In this document: positions 57,481-64,000 of the stretch, in pieces
How positions within the stretch are numbered: the first letter of the stretch is position 1
How the letters are laid out: the number at the start of each line of letters is the position of its first letter
Source of the DNA: Lineus longissimus
Taxonomy: Eukaryota > Nemertea > Pilidiophora > Heteronemertea > Lineidae
Length of the DNA stretch: 64,000 nucleotides
Direction of reading: 5' to 3'
NCBI RefSeq assembly: GCF_910592395.1
Contig: NC_088310.1
Coordinates: 14,827,501 to 14,891,500, forward strand
Notes under the pieces: model-generated
What the model was told of the DNA's origin: nothing
Seen by the model: the letters and a program-made list of their open reading frames with translations, nothing else
Database searches by the model: none
Translations under genes and position numbers: made by a program

Positions 57481-60400
57481 TTGTTTTCTTTTGGTATTGG
57501 TACAAACTTATCTAATGAATGTCCAGCTTACCATATAATTTCAGAAGACCGTGCAGTTTTAGGTCCAACAGCACCACCTATCAGCAAAGAAAAACGACCA
57601 AGCCCAGAGAACATATTGCAGACGTCCAAATTGAACCCAACGGCAACGAGATTTGAACCTACTTCAGCGCAACCCAAGAAAGGTAGCATTAACTGGGTAG
57701 ACAGCAGCTTGTTTGTCACTGTTCAGGTCAATGGGGAGTCTATGCCAATTTTGCTTGACACCGGAGCGACTTCTACTGTAGTAAGCGCAGCGGCATGGAA
57801 GCAATTTTCCTATTCTGGGGAAGAGCTTGGGCCAGCAGATGGTTCTCTCACGTCAGCATCAGGTGATGAGTTGCATGTTCTTGGGTGCACCACGGTCTTA
57901 TTCCAGTTTGGTGATTTAGAGATTCCTCATAAGGTTGATGTGATTGATAATCTTGACTATCCCTGTCTCCTTGGTAGTGATTTCTTTGCAAAACATGACT
58001 GCACAATCGACTATGGTACCAAGACCCTCGCCATAGCCGGGCAGGAACTTCCTCTCCATCAGGACAGAGAAAACCCACGGATAAGTCGAGTGACCCTTAA
58101 CCGATCTGTAACGATACCACCCAATTCAGAGATGATTTTGACCGGACATCTCAGGTCGTCGGTGCATCTTAATGAAGGCACTCCTGGCATCATTGAGAGG
58201 AGGAAGGGAAACCAGTCCTTCTTTACCGGCCGGACTTAAGTGGTCCCACAGAAGGGAAAGGTTCCAGTACGTGTGGCAAATCTCTCCGACTCTGAGGTGC
58301 ACATCGAGTCACACCATACCCTTGGATGGTTCCACCCAAGTTGTGCATCGGATGCCAAGGTTATTCCTTTCTCCCCAGATGAGATGAACAACAAGGAATC
58401 TACGTCGACTGCCCAGGAAAAGAACACACAGGAGCGTCATCTGATTGGTGCTATAGACCCAACCAGAAAGACTGAAAACTGTGGTAGGCCAGCCGATGCA
58501 GACACGTCAAGAGACCAGCCGTCAGCAGCAAGAAAGCCCGGGGATGAGCCAGAAATGGAGACCCTCTTTGCTCAGCTGCAACTAGAGCAGACTGATCTTG
58601 ACCCAGAGCAGTTAAGAAAGGCAAAAAAACTGGTTACAGACTATGAGGACATCGAGTGGCGATTTTGACTTTGGCCGTAGTGAGTTAATTCAACATCACA
58701 TTGACACTGGGAACTCACCGCCAATCAAGCAGGCTCCCCGACAACTTCCACCTCACAGGTTGGAAGCAGTAGAGGAGATTGCTCTAGGCCTACTGGAAAA
58801 GAACCTTATCAAGTATGCCTCAGGTCCATGGAGTTCCCCGATCGTCTTAGCCAAGAAGAAAGATGGGTCCCTACGTCTTTGTATTGACTATCGCCGAGTT
58901 TACAGCTGTACGGTTAAGTCTGCACAACCTCTCCCTCGGGTGGATGACACGCTAAATGCTTTGAGCGGTTCATGTTGGTTTAGCTCCCTAGATTGTGCGT
59001 CCGGATATTGGCAAATGGAGGTTGCACCCGGAGATCGATCTAAGACTAGCTTTGTTTTTGGAAATAAACAGTTTGAATGGAATGTCATGCCCTTCGGGTT
59101 AACCGGAGCACCTGCATCCTTTACCCGTCTGATGTCCTTGGTGTTAGGAGGACTAACCCATTGTTTGGCTTATCTCGATGACATTATTGTCCACACTGTG
59201 TCATTTGATGATCACCTCACACGATTGGAGGAGGTCTTCAAAAAGATCCGAACATCCGGGCTGAAGCTTAAACCGACTAAGTGCAAACTTTTTTGGAAGT
59301 CTGTCTCCTTCCTAGGTCATGTTGTTTCCAAAGATGGTATCGCCACTGATCATGAAAAGACCAAGAAGATTGCTAGCTGGCCAGTGCCAATCAACCTGGC
59401 TGAGTTACGTTCTTTCCTCGGTCTTGTAACCTATTACCAACGATTTGTCCCAGACTTCTCTTAAATAACAACCCCCTTGCACAATCTTACAAAGAAAGGA
59501 GTAGAGTATGTCTGGTCTCTGCAATGCCAAGAAGCTTTCACTACACTAAAAGCACTGTTGACATCTCCTCCGATCCTTGCTTATCCTGATTTCACCAAAG
59601 ATGCTGGAATTTTCATTTTAGATACCGATGCGAGTGATTTTGCGATAGGGGCTGTCCTGTCACAAGTTCAACCTGGTGACACTGAAAGAGTGGTGGCTTA
59701 CGGCAGTAAAACTCATAACAGCGGCGAGCGTAACTGTTGCACAACACGGCGGGAGATGCTAGCATTAGTCACCTTTTGTGAGCACTTCCGTTATTACTTG
59801 CTAGGTAAGAAGTTCCGTGTCATAGTGGACAACATGGCCCTGCGGTGGTTGCTAAATTTCAAGAATCCATCTGGACAAGTAGCTCGTTGGTTGGAGCGAT
59901 TGGCTGAATTTGACTATGAGATCGAACATCGCCCTGGGAAGCTCCATGGGAATGCAGATGGACTCTCTCGTCGGCCAAAGCGTATCCGCCAACATGGAGA
60001 CTGCCCGCCATGTGGGCCAACTGATAAACCATATAACGAGGAGTGCAGGGGTGACAGCACTTGCGTAAAACACCTTGAAGAGGGAAAAGTGAAAGGACCA
60101 ACCTTGGTGGTAAGAATAGCAGGCAAATCGCAAAGCATCCTTTCATGGACTTCAACAGACTTGGCAAAGGCTCAACGGGAAGATCCGGACATAGGCCCCG
60201 TGATTGAGCACATAGAAAAGCACAAGAAGCCATCTGAAGCAGTCTTAAGATCCCTCGGCACCACTGCACGAGCTATTATGGCCCAGTTTCAGTTACTAGA
60301 TGTTAAGGATGACTGCCTTATTTTGAGGTCGCCAGAGAAAAAGGACCGGGATAACCCTCGCTGGGTCCTTCCAAAATCTCTGGCTGACCAAGCAATAAGT

Positions 60401-62023
60401 AACCTTCATGAAGGGTACGCCGGGGCACATCTTGGGGTATTGAAAACCCATGCTAAAGTAAGGAGTAGGTTCTGGAGACCAGGTTTGAAGCGATTGGTGG
60501 TTGAATTCATACGAGCATGTCCAACTTGCCAGATGATCAAATCACCACCTAAGACTGCCAAAGCACCAATGGAGAGCATTCCAGTCGGAAGACGATTCCA
60601 ACGACTCCATGTGGATGTGATTGGTCCAATCAACCCGCCCTCCAGACGTGGACATCAGTACATCCTAGTTGCCCAAGATGCTTTTACCAAATGGCCTGAG
60701 GCATGGCCCTTGGCACGGGTAGCCGATTACGTCACTCCGTTTGGTGTACCCGAAAGCCATCATTCAGATCAAGGATCCAACTTTGAATCTAAGTTATTCA
60801 AAGAGATGTGTTCGTTGCTGGGAGTGCGCAAATCGAGGACGACCGCTTACCATCCGCAATGCAATGGCCAGGTGGAGAACTATAACAAGTCCATTAAGGG
60901 CATGCTGACGGCCATGGTAGACGAAGAAGGCAGGGACTGGGATTTGAAGCTGCCAGCATCGCTCATGGCTTTCCGATCGAGCGTCCAAGCATCCACAGAG
61001 GAAACACCATATGCCATGGTATTTGGAGGGAAAATGCAGCTACCAATAGACCTGCTCCTTGGAAGCCCTGCAAATGAGCACCAACCGGAAACTACCACCT
61101 TCGTGAGGGACCTCCATGAGACCCTGGAGAAAGCTCACCAACGCGTGAGGGAAAAACTCGGTTAGGCTCAACAAAGGCAAAGGGCCTATTATGACAAGGG
61201 CTCGAAACTTACATCATTCGAAGTCGGTGACTTGGTCCTAATGAAGAACCACCACATTAAACAGCGTGAGGTTTCTAAATTCCACAAGAAATGGAAAGGG
61301 CCATACCAGATACTCGAGCGTATATCGGAGGTTACCTACCGAGTGGTCCCCACAACCGGAAGGCAGCGGAAAAGCGTTGTTCACCTTAACAACCTTAAGC
61401 GTTACTACTCCAGAACAGAATCAGTTGCAGAACAAGAACTGACTGCAGGCAACTCAAAGGACACGAATAGGCCCAAACCAAGAGCAAAGATAACCACCCA
61501 AGGGACAGCACAGCAAGAAGCTGTGCTAGAAGCAGATACCAGTAGTGACTCTGACTCGGAGACAGACAACAGACCAGACAACACTACGTCTTCTTGGACT
61601 CAAGAGCCAAGTCAAGTGCCGATGTCAGGATCTGAGTCTTCAGTTGGTGATTTAAACCCAACTGAATACCCGACCCTGATGGTGGACACGTACTCAGATG
61701 GTGACCTAGACCCAACTGAGAACTCAACCACCAGTCCAGTACCAGAGGAGCCAGCTGATGACAACTACCTGGACGAAGCTGACCATCCACATCAAAATGA
61801 TGGCTACGATTCACCTGAGGACGAGTCATCAGACAATGATGTGGTGGACGACGTCCATGACTACCAGCTGCGCCCAAGGACCATCTTGAAAAGACCAGCC
61901 CGATATCTTGATGCCGTGCAGAAGAAAAGTGCGACCTGGTCACGGATCAAGAGGAAGAAAGCTGGCTGGATTAACAAAGGAAAGAAATTAATGAAACAAC
62001 TGAACGAAGGAATAAATTATTAA
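57481..62023 (+). pseudogene. pol: Pol of gypsy element 2
   Basis: Protease is ILLDTGATSTVVS with LLGSDFF (57481-58239, TAA). A frameshift near 58655 enters the RT frame (58643-59464): LCIDYRRVYSCTV, LDCASGYWQMEV, catalytic AYLDDIIVH, TAA at 59462-59464. RNase H (ILDTDASDFAIGAVLSQ, REMLALV, VDNMALRWL) and integrase follow (59477-61165): EGYAGAHLG with CPTCQM, then DDE residues in LHVDVIGP, HHSDQGSNF, GQVENYNKS. TAG at 61163-61165. A GPYQILERIS..YRV chromo-like/GPY region and an acidic C-terminal tail run to 62023. About ten residues before HHSDQG seem deleted. Inactive: three stops and one shift. Confidence 0.88.
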
Positions 62024-62028
62024 CATTT

Positions 62029-62049
62029 CTTTTATGTATCTCTTTTCAG
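62029..62049 (+). promoter_or_regulatory. Candidate 3' splice site for ORF3
   Basis: A pyrimidine-rich run (TTTCTTTTATG, then CTCTTTTCAG) ends with AG at 62048-62049, four bases before the ORF3 ATG at 62053. Retroviral and errantivirus env ORFs are expressed from spliced RNA in the same position. No donor can be named because the 5' end of the element is missing. Confidence 0.5.
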
Positions 62050-62052
62050 TTG

Positions 62053-62979
62053 ATGGAAGGTGAAGCGCCGGAGATATGTGTGGATGCGGATGAAGGCCGA
62101 GAGGAACTGATTGCAAAACGCAAAAGCGCCAGGGACGTGGTCTACCAATTCCTGAAGAGAAACCTCCAGCTGCACGAACAGCAAGCAATCGACATGGCAC
62201 AGTTGGAGGAGCTGCATCAATTTGCAGAGAATAGGGATTTCTCTGGCGGAGCCACCATTACAGGAGTCACCATACAGGCTATCAAGTTTTTTGTTGCTCG
62301 GGCTAAATCATCCAGGAAATTTGCCTGTGGGGAAGTCAAATTTGTGGGGGTTCAGCTTAGGGATCTAGTGGAGCATTTTCATGGCAATGTTGGGGACTTA
62401 GAGACAACTATATCTAAGTTGAAAAGTTTTTCTTCCGTACAATCTTCTCATTCTAGTGAGGGGGGGAGGGGACAGGGACAGGCTGTGCCGCGAGAACTTC
62501 CGATCTTGCTTTTCGCGGACAGCATGTTCCTTCAATGTAAGCGGTTTCCAGGTATTCTTTCCGTGGCACATTCAGGGGAGAAGGCGGAGGAACTATTGAA
62601 CGTTGTTTCTCACCTGCGTGGTGATGCCAGGGCGGTGGTGGTGAATCATGGCCTCAACCATACCAGGAGCTGTGGGTCGCCACGACCTGCTATGGAGCAA
62701 GTCCTCCGCGTTCTCCAAACAAGTCACCCGGGTGTGCCAATTTTTCATTTGAATATGCCTATGTCACCTAGTCTTTGGTCCAACTCGCTGCAACTTGAAC
62801 GGGCACAATATTTTGAGTGGATGATGGCGGACATAGGCTTCATTTCAATTCCTCATCCCCAGCTTCCAGATCACCAGTATGGAAGGGACGCCTTTCATTA
62901 CAGTGATAGTGGGATGAGATATGTCCATTGTCCTCCATCATCTGACCTCGTTCGTGAGCAGCTGGTTGGGACACACTGA
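62053..62979 (+). CDS. ORF3: SGNH/GDSL hydrolase-like protein downstream of pol
   Basis: 308 residues from ATG 62053 (30 bases after the pol stop), with no stop or shift. Residues ~1-60 are charged and helix-prone (RKSARDVVYQFLKRNLQLHE). A Ser/Gly-rich linker lies at ~130-145. From residue 150 the four SGNH blocks appear in order: ILLFADSMF (Ser157), HSGEKAEELL (Gly175), VVVNHGLNH (Gly200, Asn202) and RDAFHYSDSGMRYV (Asp279, His282). Family knowledge: Ser, Gly, Asn and Asp-x-x-His form the active site of SGNH/GDSL esterases. Block I is ADS rather than GDS and the GxND Asp is His. The domain is compact. No signal peptide or membrane segment, so it does not look like an envelope. Function in the element is unknown. 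Esterase domains are known in ORF1 of CR1-type non-LTR elements, not, to my knowledge, in gypsy ORF3. Confidence 0.75.
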   Translation: MEGEAPEICVDADEGREELIAKRKSARDVVYQFLKRNLQLHEQQAIDMAQLEELHQFAENRDFSGGATITGVTIQAIKFFVARAKSSRKFACGEVKFVGVQLRDLVEHFHGNVGDLETTISKLKSFSSVQSSHSSEGGRGQGQAVPRELPILLFADSMFLQCKRFPGILSVAHSGEKAEELLNVVSHLRGDARAVVVNHGLNHTRSCGSPRPAMEQVLRVLQTSHPGVPIFHLNMPMSPSLWSNSLQLERAQYFEWMMADIGFISIPHPQLPDHQYGRDAFHYSDSGMRYVHCPPSSDLVREQLVGTH

Positions 62980-63318
62980 AGACTGATTGAACTTAATCGT
63001 CTGCTAATACTCTCCTAATAGTTACACTGCAGGTGGTTTTGTGTCGTTTTGTGAATACTAGTGACAGACAGTCGGCCCCTCAAGAGAAGAAGGCATCAAG
63101 GAGAAGAGACAAGACGCGAAGAGAAGGGTGAATGATGAGGGCTACCCAGGACCGGAATGTCAATACTCTTTCGGTCCGGGTAATGGTTGCTATACACGCC
63201 AGTGTCCTCCCATCACCCAAATTCACCAAGAGATGTCTGCTTATTGTACATACACCTTGTAAATATTACCGTTTTGCTGTATCTCAATTTTTTGTACATG
63301 TATATAGGCCCAGCAATT
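62980..63318. other. 3' untranslated region of gypsy element 2
   Basis: Non-coding between ORF3 and the polypurine tract. A long purine-rich stretch at 63080-63130 (AGAGAAGAAGG, GAGAAGAG repeats) might act as a second polypurine priming site. Confidence 0.4.
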
Positions 63319-63333
63319 TTAAAGGGGGGATGG
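63319..63333 (+). promoter_or_regulatory. Polypurine tract
   Basis: TTAAAGGGGGGATGG directly before the LTR start. It is the expected primer site for plus-strand cDNA synthesis. Confidence 0.75.
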
Positions 63334-63541
63334 TGTGGTGAGCAGGCCTTATGAGACGGCCCCTCACCAGCGAGCGACGAATGAGGTCGCGCAAGTGCAG
63401 AGCGCGGCGATTGAGCGGATCGACGAGACACACCGATTTGACTGTAGTTTCAAGAGAATAAAGAGCGTTGACATCAAGAATAACCCTACATAGATCGTAG
63501 ACGTGAGTTATTACGTAGTAGCTAGAAACTCGATTATTACA
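63334..63541 (+). repeat. 3' LTR of gypsy element 2
   Basis: Runs from TGTGGTGAGCAGG to ...CGATTATTACA (208 bases, TG..CA; it may begin at 63331). It contains a polyadenylation signal AATAAA at 63457-63462. The next bases belong to an unrelated minus-strand coding fragment, so the element boundary is sharp. No second copy in this window. Confidence 0.75.
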
Positions 63542-64000
63542 CTTTGCTCAAACCAAGCTCGTTCATTGTCGAGAGGATTGCTTCACTGACATCTTTGCAC
63601 TTGGCATGTCCAAACATCAAAGCTTTCAAGAAGCGTGTGATGACCTCACCTTTCTTCTATGACCAAACACACAACATCAGGTCCAACTGTTTCTTGTTTT
63701 GCGCAGTTAGTTTCATCAAACTGCAGTGTAAAAGAGTTGTTGTCGTTTTGAACACTTTTGCACAGCAGTTGAAGGAAGTAAGGCCCCAAACCATCTGATA
63801 TGTTATAGGAGACCTTGTTTCGGCCAAGAGAGAAGTCCTTCGTGTATGGACAGGGAAACATAAATTTGAATAATTGTGATAAGCCTTCACAACTATTATA
63901 ACTGTAGTTACTTGCTGCTACCTTCATGGACCATGCTGCCTCTGCAACAGCAACTTGGTCGTTCTGGCATCTAGGAGGAAGAACAATTGTTCCTGGCTTC
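63542..64000 (-). pseudogene. Transposase-like protein fragment cut by the LTR
   Basis: From the window edge inward the minus strand reads AVAEAAWSMKVAASNYSYNS, then LFKFMFPCPYTKDFSLGRNK, VSYNISDGLGPYFLQLL, FTLQFDETN and, after a 1-base shift near 63648, FLKALMFGHAKCKDVSEAI. The pattern (mFPds...F.....K..Y...G..PYF..L; FDE; GHA.A.D) is one I know from a multi-copy, transposon-associated protein family of fish and invertebrates whose superfamily I cannot name with certainty. The frame continues past 64000. The gypsy LTR end at 63541 truncates it. Confidence 0.6.

Larger units (their letters stand above)
57481..63541 (+). mobile_element. Ty3/gypsy element 2 with an extra 3' ORF
   Basis: Protease, RT, RNase H and integrase remnants (57481-62023) are followed by an intact ORF3 (62053-62979), a polypurine tract and a 3' LTR (63334-63541). 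The 5' LTR and gag are missing: the left part was truncated, and element 1 lies immediately upstream. Coding style differs from element 1 (YLDD versus FIDD, LLDTGATS versus LLDSGSQVS), so they are different families. Confidence 0.85.

Noticed and set aside
62053-62979. ORF3 as a retroviral-type envelope protein
   Set aside because: No signal peptide, no transmembrane segment and no furin-like site were seen. The SGNH motif order fits better.

Overview
This window is a mobile-element graveyard from an animal genome. I see no intact host gene, no rRNA, tRNA or CRISPR, and no bacterial-style organisation. The mix of elements points to an invertebrate metazoan, probably marine: two DIRS tyrosine-recombinase retrotransposons, three Ty3/gypsy elements, an Academ-like TIR element, Tc1, pogo-like and hAT-like DNA transposons, and several minisatellite-bearing TIR elements. 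I cannot name the species. The DNA is AT-rich, with GC-rich islands inside the DIRS elements.

Layout, left half. 298-3540 is an Academ-like DNA transposon with ~400-bp TIRs, a decayed FEN/XPG-type nuclease and a cysteine-rich (CXC) domain. 7081-8577 is a decayed Tc1 element. 9891-10108 is a MITE. 12025-18194 is a large TIR element with a 9-bp target duplication. It contains a 2.3-2.5 kb tandem duplication, nested TIR elements and inverted minisatellites. A short relative lies at 31470-32088 with a perfect 9-bp duplication. 18268-18447 (-) holds a Myb/SANT-like exon fragment. 18.85-33.1 kb is dominated by a ~300-bp repeat family, plus-oriented on the left and minus-oriented on the right, and by a ~147-bp satellite. 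These are interrupted by DIRS element 1 (20129-25737) and a hAT-like MITE (26797-27705).

Layout, right half. 33446-34209 is a pogo-like element. 34240-37442 is a degenerate gypsy with its 3' LTR. 43606-49153 is DIRS element 2, whose RT-RNase H-methyltransferase-recombinase frame is nearly intact. It sits beside a 320-bp derivative. 51716-57080 is a gypsy element with a PNMA-like Gag and a textbook -1 frameshift signal at the gag-pol junction. 57481-63541 is a second gypsy element whose pol is followed by an intact third ORF resembling an SGNH/GDSL hydrolase, with a good 3' splice site immediately upstream and an LTR downstream. The LTR end abuts a minus-strand transposase-like fragment (63542-64000).

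How the parts work together. Each retroelement is a self-contained copying machine: Gag packages RNA, protease/RT/RNase H make cDNA, and integrase or tyrosine recombinase inserts it. Most copies here are broken by stops or frameshifts. The two items most worth attention are the SGNH-like ORF3 (62053-62979) and the recoding signal (52732-52773).
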